64,000 nt of DNA from Peribacillus tepidiphilus (GCF_009466385.1 NZ_WIAQ01000006.1:28596-92595), one strand, 5' to 3'; numbered from the stretch's first letter, positions 24,582-32,410 are shown. Notes: a model not told the origin generated them from the sequence alone. Translations and numbers: made by a program.

Positions 24582-25273
24582 TGGTACGCATTGTTCTTGA
24601 CGCGGGGCATGGTGGTCACGATCCTGGCGCAGTGGCTAACGGCTTGAGGGAAAAAGACCTTACACTTGCGATCGTGAAGCGTATCGGGCGTATGCTTGGA
24701 GAATATGAAAATGCAGAAGTGTTCTACACTCGTACGGATGATCGTTATTTGTCATTAGAGGAACGTGCGGCGATTGCAAATAAATTGAAGGCTGATTTAC
24801 TCATTTCTGTTCATATCAACGCTGGCGGCGGCACAGGATTCGAAAGCTATGTATACAACGGCGGTGTTTCTTCTCAAACAGTTGCTTTGCAAAACGTGCT
24901 CCATGGCGAAATTTTAGTTGCTATGCGCCAGTTTGGTAACATCACAGATCGAGGTAAAAAGCGTGCGAATTATACTGTTTTGCGTGAGACGAAAATGCCT
25001 GCTGTTCTAACCGAGAATTTATTTATTGATTCTAATGACGCGAAGTATTTGAAAAACGAAGCATTTCTCAAAGCAGTAGGAGAAGCACACGCGCGAGGTG
25101 TTGCAAAATTCTTGGGTTTGCCGCAAAAAGCAAAGTCACAACCGAAACAAAAAGTGTCTGACGAAAAATTGCATCGTGTGCAAGTAGGTGCGTTTGCTGA
25201 TCCCTACAATGCAAAACAGCTTGCAGAAGAATTGAAGAAGAAAGGATACCCTGCGATAGTTGTCGAAGGATAG
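24581..25273 (+). CDS. N-acetylmuramoyl-L-alanine amidase endolysin
   Basis: 230 residues. Amidase_3 zinc hydrolase with VLDAGHGGHDPGAVANGLRE (first zinc His), SVHINAGGG (third zinc His) and the catalytic glutamate in VLTENLFIDSND. It cuts the bond between MurNAc and the stem peptide. A short linker leads to LHRVQVGAFADPYNAKQLAE, the first half of a SPOR-type peptidoglycan-binding domain, ending abruptly at residue 230. A full SPOR domain is about 70 residues; only about 36 are present. Confidence 0.92.
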   Translation: MVRIVLDAGHGGHDPGAVANGLREKDLTLAIVKRIGRMLGEYENAEVFYTRTDDRYLSLEERAAIANKLKADLLISVHINAGGGTGFESYVYNGGVSSQTVALQNVLHGEILVAMRQFGNITDRGKKRANYTVLRETKMPAVLTENLFIDSNDAKYLKNEAFLKAVGEAHARGVAKFLGLPQKAKSQPKQKVSDEKLHRVQVGAFADPYNAKQLAEELKKKGYPAIVVEG

Positions 25274-25279
25274 AAAATT

Positions 25280-25309
25280 GCCCCTCTTACCCGAGAGGGG
25301 CTTATTTTG
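25280..25309. terminator. Bidirectional terminator after lysis genes
   Basis: GCCCCTCT / AGAGGGGC 8-bp stem followed by TTATTTT on the plus strand, with AATTTT on the minus side. It separates the plus-strand late genes from the convergent small gene. Confidence 0.8.
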
Positions 25310-25520
25310 GTTTTATTGCCCATCCTCCAGGGAATTTAATAATATCATAGTATTGTTCTGGATATTCTTTTCTTAAACGTTTATATTCTTTTTTTTCTTT
25401 GTTTTCTTGTTCTATTTTGATTTTTTCGAATACCTTCATAGTTATTTCTTTATTGCTAAAAACTTCTATAAATCCGAAACCTGGCATCCAAAGAAATGTT
25501 TTCTTTTTTTCTTTTATCAT
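25302..25520 (-). CDS. Small basic hypothetical protein (72 aa)
   Basis: Minus-strand gene with GGAGATGA about 9 nt before the ATG and TATTAT as a possible -10. Sequence begins MIKEKKKTFLWMPGFGFIEV, then a highly charged helix (IKIEQENKEKKEYKRLRKEY). No domain recognised. Position after the lysis genes and reversed strand fit a prophage cargo (moron) gene. Confidence 0.55.
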   Translation of the reverse strand: MIKEKKKTFLWMPGFGFIEVFSNKEITMKVFEKIKIEQENKEKKEYKRLRKEYPEQYYDIIKFPGGWAIKPK

Positions 25521-25674
25521 TTACTATTCATCTCCATGTTTTTTTATAATACAATTCTGTAATTTATAAGAATTCCCTTGTGAACATTTTGTTAATTATC
25601 AATAAAAAAGAGCCTTTTAATGGAAGGAACTTCAATTTGAGCGAGGAATAAACAATAATAGGGAGGTGGGAGTT

Positions 25675-25872
25675 ATGTGGAAGGTTCTGGGGAAATTACG
25701 ATGTCCTGTTTGTTCAGAACCGGTTGAAATTGACGTTAAAGTCTTTCTAGACCAGATGAATACCGTTTTTCATCAAAAATGCTATCACAAATCTTCGACA
25801 CCGCAATTTACAATCAAGGATGAGGGTACGTTCAAAAAAATGCTCTTGAAATATCCTTTTTTCAATGACTAA
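25675..25872 (+). CDS. Zinc-finger-like small protein (65 aa)
   Basis: ATG 25675 preceded by GGGAGGTG (the earlier in-frame GTG at 25666 lies inside this RBS). N-terminal LRCPVCSEPVEID and HQKCYHKS give a C-x2-C...H-x2-C zinc-binding arrangement. Function unknown; similar short zinc proteins occur in Bacillus prophages. It is transcribed convergently toward the toxin-antitoxin pair. Confidence 0.55.
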   Translation: MWKVLGKLRCPVCSEPVEIDVKVFLDQMNTVFHQKCYHKSSTPQFTIKDEGTFKKMLLKYPFFND

Positions 25873-25892
25873 ATATATTATGATTCCATATG

Positions 25893-25922
25893 AAAAGCCC
25901 TTCTCACTCGAGAGGGGCTTTT
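25893..25922. terminator. Bidirectional terminator between zinc protein and antitoxin
   Basis: AAAAGCCC-TTCTC ... GAGA-GGGGCTTTT, A-rich on one side and T-rich on the other, placed between convergent stop codons. Confidence 0.85.
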
Positions 25923-25925
25923 AAT

Positions 25926-26681
25926 CTAAATTGAATCAACAATATGGTGATATTGTGTTATTAAATCATCAGGTATTAATGAATTTCTGCCTGGTTTATA
26001 AACTCTATCCCAAGGTCCGCCTTTTATATGGGTTTTCTCCACTAATTCTGTAGCGGTCATTTTACTATAATCACTAAGTACATCCAAAATACAATCTAAA
26101 GCAATCAATCCATGTTCGGAAGATGCAATTTTCATGAAGGACGGTGTAACTGCATGTTCATCCGTTGAAATACTCATGGTCTCATCTTCTTTATAATCAA
26201 TTACTGAGCTGCCATGAACTTTAAACTTGTGAAATACAGATTCTACTACAGGACCGTATTTAAAAGCTACAATGGGTTCTTTAAATAATTTTTCTCCTGT
26301 CCTTAATAAGAATCTGGCGTAAGAAAAATATAAAAGTTTTTGTAACTTTAAATGTGATGTTGGTGCAACAGATAAAATAAACTTAGCGACATCGTAGGCA
26401 GTTAATTTTTGATCTTTTGATATGAGGCTAATAAATTCGTCTGTATCATGTGAAATCACCACATCATCAAAAAAAGCATCTTTTTCTACAACAGATTTCC
26501 AAGAGATTGAATCGGTTGACAGTTTATGAAGAGCTAATTGGACATCTCCACATTTTTTCTTAACACTTTTAATAAAATCCTGGATAACAGTTTTACTTAA
26601 TTTAGTTTCGTCTGCGTAGTGCCATCCAATTCTTACACCACTTGTATAATCACTAACAATTGCAATAAAGTGGAATGCCAT
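25926..26681 (-). CDS. Panacea-domain (DUF4065/SocA-like) antitoxin
   Basis: 251 residues. Residues about 94-240 carry the Panacea core: TAYDVAKFILSVAP, LKLQKLLYFSYARFLL, PIVAFKYGPVVESVFHKFK and TATELVEKTH. Residues 1-90 form an extra N-terminal domain that I do not recognise; family members use variable N-terminal parts. Panacea antitoxins neutralise many unrelated toxins, including RelA/SpoT-type toxSAS, by direct binding. The gene follows the toxSAS-like gene with a TAATG overlap and strong AAAGGAGTGAGG, arguing for a bicistronic toxin-antitoxin operon with toxin first. Confidence 0.88.
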   Translation of the reverse strand: MAFHFIAIVSDYTSGVRIGWHYADETKLSKTVIQDFIKSVKKKCGDVQLALHKLSTDSISWKSVVEKDAFFDDVVISHDTDEFISLISKDQKLTAYDVAKFILSVAPTSHLKLQKLLYFSYARFLLRTGEKLFKEPIVAFKYGPVVESVFHKFKVHGSSVIDYKEDETMSISTDEHAVTPSFMKIASSEHGLIALDCILDVLSDYSKMTATELVEKTHIKGGPWDRVYKPGRNSLIPDDLITQYHHIVDSI

Positions 26682-27400
26682 TATTCCTCACTCCTTTCAA
26701 TTTCAAGGGAACCTTTGTAAATTTCTGCCCACTTTTTATATTCTTGTTTATGTAAAGCATGAGATTGCTCATTTGTAGATGCATCTAATGGATTCCAAAT
26801 TTGTAATTCCCAAGGATAAAATTTATTGCTTTCACCATAAAAATACAAGTGAGTTGCTTTATAATCACCCTTTGAGGAATTCGTTTTTTTGATTTTTATT
26901 TCTCTTAGGATGCTGTTACAGAGTTCATCGAATTGTTTACAATTATGGTCAAATCCTTCAATGATTATTCTAAATCCTAGAAGATCATTAAGGCACTTAT
27001 TAATCGCATACCTTCCCTTACCTTCTTTAGCGACTTGATAATACTTTAGTTTGTTTACGATTGATTCATTTTGTTTTACCCTTAGCCGCAAGTCAAAATC
27101 TTGATAAATGAAATCCAAATCTGTCTCAATCGTTAATTCCTCTAACTCGGTTATATATTTTTTAATAATTGAATAAAAATCATTCTCTAATATAAATACT
27201 TCCCGATCGTCAAATACTTTACACACATGACGAACTTGTAACTTGTTTAAATTTGAAGATGCAGACTCATTTTGTTTTATCCAATTATGTGAAAACTCAT
27301 TATGCATATGGTATATCCTGAAGATTAACTCTTGGATTTCATTATAATAACGATATGGTGCCTTTTCACTTGTTATCGTCTTATTTATATTTATGTTCAT
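26681..27400 (-). CDS. RelA/SpoT-domain toxin (toxSAS-like)
   Basis: 239 residues with an apparently complete (p)ppGpp-synthetase-like fold. The ATP-site pattern R-x-K-x3-S-x3-K is at 107-117 (RVKQNESIVNK); DLLGFR at 139-144 supplies the metal-binding Asp; Y180 with KATH at 181-184 matches the nucleotide-binding G-loop; E198-L-Q200 is the second metal motif. No hydrolase domain is present. Small stand-alone members paired with an antitoxin are toxSAS enzymes, which pyrophosphorylate tRNA or make toxic alarmones. An N-terminal region of about 100 residues precedes the core. Which substrate it uses cannot be read from sequence. AAGGA precedes ATG. Confidence 0.85.
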   Translation of the reverse strand: MNININKTITSEKAPYRYYNEIQELIFRIYHMHNEFSHNWIKQNESASSNLNKLQVRHVCKVFDDREVFILENDFYSIIKKYITELEELTIETDLDFIYQDFDLRLRVKQNESIVNKLKYYQVAKEGKGRYAINKCLNDLLGFRIIIEGFDHNCKQFDELCNSILREIKIKKTNSSKGDYKATHLYFYGESNKFYPWELQIWNPLDASTNEQSHALHKQEYKKWAEIYKGSLEIERSEE

Positions 27401-27424
27401 AGTTTTTGGTTCCTTAATTATTCA

Positions 27425-27444
27425 ATATATATAAAATTATATAT
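27425..27444 (-). promoter_or_regulatory. AT-rich promoter/operator candidate of the toxin-antitoxin operon
   Basis: A near-palindromic run of alternating TA around an AAAATT centre contains TATAAT on the minus strand, about 25-40 nt upstream of the toxin start. It could be both -10 element and autoregulatory site. No clear -35 was seen. Confidence 0.35.
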
Positions 27445-27588
27445 CTAATAATCATTAATTCTAGCTTTAATTTCTCATATTTAATTGTGAAATTTCAACA
27501 AAAGGATATTAAAAAGTATTAAATACACAAATTAGACACAAACTCCAATGATTCCTTCCTTGAAATTACAGTAGTTTTGCTGAAATTT

Positions 27589-27846
27589 TCAAAACGGCAA
27601 ATCATCAATCACCGGCCTGATCTGCTTCACAATCTCCGTAATATCATGTTCTCCGTCATAAATCACTTTTTCAACCTCGGCATCCAATCCCATCTCCATT
27701 TTTATCTGCCGAATCCACTCATATGCGACTACCGCAGCTGCAAAGTCCGGATCCTTCTTAAAATCCGAGACTTTTACTGGAAAAGATCCACGCTGCATCC
27801 AACGTGTTCCTCGGGCATATAAATGCAATTCAATCGTAACGTTCAT
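27589..27846 (-). CDS. Hypothetical protein (85 aa)
   Basis: AAAGGGATGA lies just upstream of the minus-strand ATG. Sequence begins MNVTIELHLYARGTRWMQRG and contains AAAVVAYEWIRQIKMEMGLD; a compact alpha-beta fold seems likely. Codon use and GC are higher than in the adjacent toxin genes, closer to core chromosome. No family recognised. It sits between the toxin operon and the broken recombinase, so it may be the first gene to the right of the prophage. Confidence 0.6.
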   Translation of the reverse strand: MNVTIELHLYARGTRWMQRGSFPVKVSDFKKDPDFAAAVVAYEWIRQIKMEMGLDAEVEKVIYDGEHDITEIVKQIRPVIDDLPF

Positions 27847-28151
27847 TCAATCATCCCTTTATTGTGTATTTTAAAATCTTAAAATTCAATGTAAAAATTT
27901 TTAATGTTTTTGGTGCCACAATGATGCCTGCCTTGATATGATTCTGTATTGTCCAGTGAATTTATTTTAGAAAAAAATACCCGTATAATAAGAAGAAACA
28001 AGGAAAAATAATCCGATATTGGGCGAGATCATGGGCTAATGCATGGGCGGAATGATGTAAGGCTTTTGAGCCTTTCATTGGAGAAATAGCTACGGCTATT
28101 TCTCCCCCATTTTGAGAAGTAGTCATGTAAATAATTTATATCAATAGCAAT
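27847..28151 (+). other. Gene-free stretch with strong hairpins
   Basis: No ORF. A TATAAT box is at 27984-27989 without a convincing -35. Two hairpins follow: AAGGC/GCCTT at 28059-28074 and a perfect 11-bp stem with TACG loop at 28080-28105, followed by CCCC rather than U. CATGGGC occurs twice 12 bp apart (28030-28048). Possibly a small structured RNA or the remains of an attachment region; neither is proven. Confidence 0.35.
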
Positions 28152-28188
28152 AACCACTTCCTATAAAAATTTAGGGAGTGGTTTTTTT
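28152..28188 (+). promoter_or_regulatory. Terminator-like hairpin covering the recombinase RBS
   Basis: AACCACTTCCTA (28152-28163) pairs with TAGGGAGTGGTT (28172-28183; one G-U), followed by T-rich sequence. The 3' arm is the Shine-Dalgarno of the recombinase reading frame, so it is both a potential terminator and an RBS lock. Confidence 0.5.
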
Positions 28189-28871
28189 GTTGTTAAAATT
28201 CGCTTATCAAGATTTTTTGGATGACAGACGCTTCAAGAACATGACTAAAAAGAATATCAAAAATTATGAAATGATTTTAGGGAAATTTGTGGACTATTGC
28301 ATTGAGAATCAAGTGGTAAATGCTGAGGATATTACCTACAGTCATGTACGGCAATATCTTTTAAAATGCCAAGAAAAAGGTGATAAAGCTGGAACCATCA
28401 ACACCAAACTGTTGAGGATTCGAGCATTTTTGAATTATTTGGTTGAATGTGAAGTCATTAAAACTAACCCTGCCAAGAAAATTAAACCACAAAAAGAAGA
28501 TGTTAAGATTGAGGTTTTCAGCGATGAACAAATTAAGCAAATGTTAAACTTTTACAGACGTATCAAACGGCGAGAAAAAAAGTTATGTTGCTTATCGAGA
28601 TTACATGATTATTGTAACGATTCTTGGCACAGGGATAAGACGAGGTGAAATTATCAACCTTCAATGGTCTGACATTGATTTTGTAAATAAATCAATATCG
28701 GTGTTCGGAAAGAGCAGAAGAAAGGAAACTATTCCTATTACAGATAAGTTGGCAAAAGAACTAGCGGCATATCAAACCTTCTGTAAACAATATTGGGGAA
28801 ATTTAAGCGATTATGTTTTTGTGAAACGGGATAACACCCATCCCTTTCACTCCAACGATGATTTAATATAA
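28187..28871 (+). pseudogene. Tyrosine recombinase, frameshifted and truncated
   Basis: The first frame (TTG 28187 onward) gives a SAM-like core-binding domain: LKFAYQDFLDDRRFKNMTKK, TINTKLLRIRAFLNYLVECE. At a run of seven A near 28575-28581 the frame is lost; the second frame restores SYVAYRDYMIIVTILGTGIR, then RGEIINLQWSDIDFVNKSIS, the start of the catalytic domain with the first catalytic Arg. The protein then stops at 28871 after DNTHPFHSNDDLI, lacking the HxxR box and the tyrosine nucleophile. It is therefore doubly defective. Whether it belonged to this prophage or to another element is unknown. Confidence 0.8.
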
Positions 28872-28945
28872 AGGTAAATCCCAATATTGTATTTTCAACT
28901 ACAAAGAACGAAACAAATAATTTCGAAAAATTTTTGATACAAAAA

Positions 28946-28972
28946 CCACAACTTTAAGTTAACTCATACGTC
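28946..28972 (+). promoter_or_regulatory. Candidate ECF-type promoter
   Basis: CCACAAC (AAC at 28950-28952), exactly 16 nt, then CGTC (28969-28972). This is the AAC-N16-CGTC architecture of Bacillus ECF promoters and lies 37 nt before the sigma gene, implying autoregulation. Confidence 0.6.
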
Positions 28973-29009
28973 TAAGTATTGAACTTTCAAGAAAAGGAGG
29001 GACGAAAAT

Positions 29010-29537
29010 TTGTCTATGTATAAAAAAGAGGAAATTGCAGATTGGTATGACCAACATAGCAAATCTATACTAAGTTTTATTTTACTTATGGTAAAGGATT
29101 ATCAGCAAGCGGAAGATTTAACTCACGATACCTTTGTAAAAGCGTATTTATATTATGATTCATTTAAACATCATTCCAGTGAAAAAACATGGCTCTTTAG
29201 TATTGCCCATAATTTAACAGTTGATTTTTTAAGGAAGCGTAAACCTGCCTTGTTTTTCAAAGAATATTTTCTTTTGCAAAAAGACAACAATTCATTGCCC
29301 GAAGAAGTTTTTCAAATAAAAGAGGAATCATATGAACTTTATCGGGCATTAGGAGAACTCAAAGCTACATATAGAAAGGTAATAATTTTAAGAAAAATAA
29401 AAAACTTTTCTATAGAGGATACAGCTAAGATACTAGGTTGGTCTGAGAGTAAAGTCAAGTCAACACTCTTTAGAGCAATCACTGCTCTGAAAAAACAATT
29501 AATAAAGGAGGGTTATTGGAATGAAAAGGCAATTTGA
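29010..29537 (+). CDS. ECF RNA polymerase sigma factor
   Basis: 175 residues from TTG 29010, 8 nt after AAGGAGGG. Region 2: YDQHSKSILSFILLMVKDYQ, QAEDLTHDTFVKAYLYYDSF, SEKTWLFSIAHNLTVDFLRK (core and -10 binding). Region 4: YRKVIILRKIKNFSIEDTAK then ILGWSESKVKSTLFRAITAL (-35 binding HTH). Group 4 (ECF) with no region 1 or 3. The next gene overlaps by 17 nt and encodes a DUF4179 membrane protein, the expected anti-sigma. Which stress it answers is not visible. Confidence 0.9.
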   Translation: MSMYKKEEIADWYDQHSKSILSFILLMVKDYQQAEDLTHDTFVKAYLYYDSFKHHSSEKTWLFSIAHNLTVDFLRKRKPALFFKEYFLLQKDNNSLPEEVFQIKEESYELYRALGELKATYRKVIILRKIKNFSIEDTAKILGWSESKVKSTLFRAITALKKQLIKEGYWNEKAI

Positions 29538-30927
29538 AGATACTGATTTTGACTGTCTTTTAAAGGAGGTGGATTCCCATTTTATGTGGAAGAAAAAACA
29601 AAAGCAAGCATTAAAAAATCGAATTCTAACAGATATTGAAAATTTGGAATCCCAAGGGAGAAATAGGTTAGCATATAAAAGGAGTCTAAGACCATTTGTT
29701 TTTTCGGCAGTATTAGCTGCAAGCATTCTCATCTCTTCAAGTTTTATTTCACCTGCAATCTCTAGTGTTATGGCGGATGTACCTTTACTAGGAAAAATTT
29801 ATGCAACTTTTAACGACTTAGTTGGAAGAAACTTAGAATCACAAAAATTAATAACACAATTAAATAAAACATCTAGTAGTAAAGGTATAGATGTTTCAAT
29901 TACGAGTGCCTATTATGATGGGGCTGTTATAGGAGTGACTTTTAATGTTAAGGGAAATCTGAAGACTGAAAAAAATGGTAAAGTTATCGGATTTTATGAG
30001 ATATTTGATGGAAAGGAAGGTATATCTGATAGTAAAGAACTAGTTTTTATGGAACCTTCACAAAATGGCTTTGTTGGTCATATCCAATTAAGCTATCCAA
30101 AAACAGAATTACCTTCTAATGCTACATTCCCACTTGAATTCAAGAGGATTGGAGATAAAGAAGGAAGTTGGAGGTTTGATGTTCCAATTAGTCAATTACC
30201 ATTTGAGACACAAAAAATTGATAAAGTAAGTATTCAAGAAAATGCAGGTGTTCAAGTTTATTTTGATTCAATTATTATAGGTAAAGCTTCGACTGCTATC
30301 AACTATACAGCTACTTTTCCTATTGAAGGAAAACATGACCAGGTAAGGTTAGAGGCTTATGATGATAAGGGGAACGAAATTAACATCTCCAAAGATGGTA
30401 TTGACCTAGAAACCATTAAGGAGAATGATGAAATTATTGTTAAAGGGAGAAGCATTATCCCAGAATCATTAAAAGGAAAAACAACTTATATAGAGGTACA
30501 TCCGAAAGTAGTCATAAATGAACAAGACCAATTTATTTCATTAAATGAGCCAACACCTGTTGAAATAAAGGCTAGTAGGCAAAATTTGTCCGTAAAGATT
30601 GAAAAAATTACTGTTAAAGATAAGAGTCTCATTGTTGACTTTCAAGTTAATAATGGGGATAAAAGGGATCGGTCCTTTACGTTCTTTAAGGATTTTGCAC
30701 GTAATGATGTGATTTTAGTGAAAGAATCCGAGAAAGAGATATATAAGCAACGAATTAAACATTCTGTAGAAACCGTAAATAAAGATGAATTGCGATTTAG
30801 AAGTACTTTTGATATTAGTAAGCTTAATGAATTTAGCCTAAGTAAATATGTAATAAGAGTTAATTTAGGAACTTTAAGTATGAATATTCCTGTAGAGTTA
30901 GAAAAGGTCAAGATTGATTTAAATTAA
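29521..30927 (+). CDS. DUF4179 anti-sigma factor / sensor
   Basis: 468 residues, AAGGAGGG 8 nt before ATG. Cytoplasmic N-terminus of about 55 residues (sigma-binding candidate), one membrane helix FVFSAVLAASILISSSFI at about residues 60-78, then a DUF4179 extracellular domain (ISSVMADVPLLGKIYATFND) and a long beta-rich region. Topology N-in, C-out. By analogy with other ECF/DUF4179 pairs it should hold the sigma factor inactive until an envelope signal arrives. No protease-type motif seen. Confidence 0.85.
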   Translation: MKRQFEDTDFDCLLKEVDSHFMWKKKQKQALKNRILTDIENLESQGRNRLAYKRSLRPFVFSAVLAASILISSSFISPAISSVMADVPLLGKIYATFNDLVGRNLESQKLITQLNKTSSSKGIDVSITSAYYDGAVIGVTFNVKGNLKTEKNGKVIGFYEIFDGKEGISDSKELVFMEPSQNGFVGHIQLSYPKTELPSNATFPLEFKRIGDKEGSWRFDVPISQLPFETQKIDKVSIQENAGVQVYFDSIIIGKASTAINYTATFPIEGKHDQVRLEAYDDKGNEINISKDGIDLETIKENDEIIVKGRSIIPESLKGKTTYIEVHPKVVINEQDQFISLNEPTPVEIKASRQNLSVKIEKITVKDKSLIVDFQVNNGDKRDRSFTFFKDFARNDVILVKESEKEIYKQRIKHSVETVNKDELRFRSTFDISKLNEFSLSKYVIRVNLGTLSMNIPVELEKVKIDLN

Positions 30928-30981
30928 GCAACAATATTGTCCTAGTTTATTTCAATTATTGGTACATTAGTTTAACACCGT

Positions 30982-31013
30982 AAAGAACTTGGAAACACTC
31001 CAAGTTCTTTTTG
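30982..31013 (+). terminator. Strong intrinsic terminator of the ECF operon
   Basis: Perfect 12-bp stem AAAGAACTTGGA / TCCAAGTTCTTT, loop AACAC, tail TTTTTGT. Confidence 0.9.
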
Positions 31014-31372
31014 TGTCAATTACAACTCGATTAGCAATGTTGAGTATCATAAAGCACACACGTCCACAGACGCTCAGAATGGCTCGTGGTGTCGTTTAAT
31101 GGAGTCCTTCCCCCTTATCAAGAAAGAGTCCCTTAAAATTTCTTTGCTTCTAACTCATTCTTTCTGCGGATGAGGGTTGAATAGGATTTTTCAAACTATT
31201 CTCGAGACGAGTAATTCCCGCATTTTCCAGTAGTCCAACATCCATCGTTCACCTTTTTTGGTTTCATACTTTTTTACATATGCCAAGATTACCAGCTCCT
31301 TATCTCCAGAATTTGAGAAGTTTGGAGAGTTTTTAATTGGTGGATTACTTGCAAATGATGAATTTCATGGTA
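31014..31372. other. Gene-poor stretch, probable degraded DNA
   Basis: After the ECF terminator no convincing gene is seen. A 31-codon minus-strand frame starting MDVGLLENAGITRLENSLKN (about 31150-31245) exists but lacks clear homology and is not called as a gene. The stretch leads directly into the remnant phage regulator module at 31.37 kb. Confidence 0.4.
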
Positions 31373-31444
31373 ATGGATTTTGTGAGTCTCATGGGAATGA
31401 ATCAGCGTGGATTAAGACGAGGCAAGGGCGGTGCGTGGCGATGA
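31373..31444 (+). pseudogene. Remnant of the LMGMN...GKGGAWR phage gene
   Basis: A 23-codon frame ending SLMGMNQRGLRRGKGGAWR and stop, matching the C-terminus of the intact gene at 3775-3972 (LMGMNRPRYARGKGGAWR). Its N-terminal two thirds is missing. The stop overlaps the following regulator start as ATGA. Confidence 0.65.
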
Positions 31445-31887
31445 ATAAGAAAGAAATTGAAAACATTCTTAAAGATTACCACTGGATGATGAACTCTATA
31501 AAAGTCTTAAGAGAATCTATGGAGGATGCAGGAGAAGGCCTAACGGCTAAATATGGTGTTGAAGCTTCCGTGCCTAAACCGCAAGGAACTACCAGCGACC
31601 CAGTGTATCGTGAAATTCTTCGACGTGAGAGTAGATTGAAAGTTATTGATAAACATAAGACGAGGATTTCACTAATTCAGGGCAGGTTGCATTTAATTGA
31701 GGATGAGAGAGAACTTGAAGTGCTGCATTGGTTACTTGAGGGAAAGAGTTATCGATGGATAGGGGCACACATGGGGCTATCCTTTTCTCATATTAAAAGA
31801 ATTCGTGATTCTATAGTCGAACAATTAACAAAAGAAACAAATGTCATTATAGAAACGAATTTGTTGAAACATAAATCAGCTTGTTAA
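31441..31887 (+). CDS. ArpU/RinA-type regulator, second copy (prophage remnant)
   Basis: 148 residues from ATG 31441. Strongly similar along its whole length to the regulator at 4090: DYHWMMNSIKVLRESMEDAG against DYHWMINSIKILRDSMKDAG, and the same HTH (LEGKSYRWIGAHMGLSFSHI). The N-terminal extension reading into the upstream remnant is a frame artefact. No terminase or structural genes follow, so this is the relic of a second, related prophage. If expressed it might act on the late promoter of the first prophage. Confidence 0.75.
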   Translation: MNKKEIENILKDYHWMMNSIKVLRESMEDAGEGLTAKYGVEASVPKPQGTTSDPVYREILRRESRLKVIDKHKTRISLIQGRLHLIEDERELEVLHWLLEGKSYRWIGAHMGLSFSHIKRIRDSIVEQLTKETNVIIETNLLKHKSAC

Positions 31888-32086
31888 ACTTGAAGGTAAG
31901 ACAGAAGGAGATAACCTATAATTTATGGGTTAGGTACAGTTCAATCAGTGAGCCTTCTTAGAAAAATTCTATAGTAAGTAAGGTTATTAAAGTGATTATA
32001 CAAATATTACGATTAATTTACAAAATGTGTAAACAGATACAAAACATGTTTATTTTGGTATTATTGGAAGTGGATTCTGGTAGTAA

Positions 32087-32410
32087 AAGTATTATACACA
32101 GTCTAACTTAACTCAGGTTGTAGATCCTAATTCTCCGGGTCATATGTCTGCCTGGAAAGTCCAAGAAAGATTAACAGGTGACTATGCAATAAAAAAAGCT
32201 GAGGTTAATAATTATACTGGCTGGTATGACCGTGCAAAAGTAGCAGAAAATAGGACTTTTAGAACCGTTTATGCTCATGGATTCAAAGGTGAAACGCTTT
32301 CTTTGACGGTAGGGGTATCATATCCAGCTGGAGTTTCAATACGTATTACTCCAGTTACAGTTGATAAGGTAGAGAAAGCTGTTACCTATGCCCTTATGAA
32401 AAGAAATTAA
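32087..32410 (+). pseudogene. Truncated secreted-type protein remnant
   Basis: In frame before the ATG at 32144 the reading frame extends to KYYTQSNLTQVVDPNSPGHM, preceded by TAG TAA at 32081-32086 and, before those stops, by a hydrophobic segment VYFGIIGSGFW. This looks like a signal or anchor region cut off by stop codons. The remaining 88 residues (SAWKVQERLTGDYAIKKAEV ... ALMKRN) have no known domain. An intact short gene from 32144 cannot be excluded, but no ribosome binding site is evident. Confidence 0.45.

Larger units (their letters stand above)
1..27400. mobile_element. Prophage (siphovirus-like), left end outside window
   Basis: A continuous run of phage genes in canonical order: small early genes, late regulator, terminase, portal, capsid, neck, tail, baseplate, holin, amidase, all on the plus strand, followed by a minus-strand cargo toxin-antitoxin pair. 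Integrase, repressor and replication genes are not in the window, so the left attachment site must lie upstream of base 1. The right boundary is not resolved; it should fall between the amidase (25.3 kb) and the ECF sigma gene (29.0 kb). No structural gene looks broken, so the morphogenesis part may be functional. Confidence 0.93.

Noticed and set aside
27577..27822. Plus-strand frame overlapping the 85-residue minus-strand gene
   Set aside because: The minus-strand gene has a good RBS and protein-like composition; the plus frame does not.
25302..29000. A defined attR site
   Set aside because: Without the left end of the prophage no core direct repeat can be compared, so no attachment site can be called.
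31258..31440. N-terminal extension of the second ArpU-type regulator
   Set aside because: It reads the LMGMN...GKGGAWR relic in the wrong frame; the paralogue shows that the protein begins at 31441.
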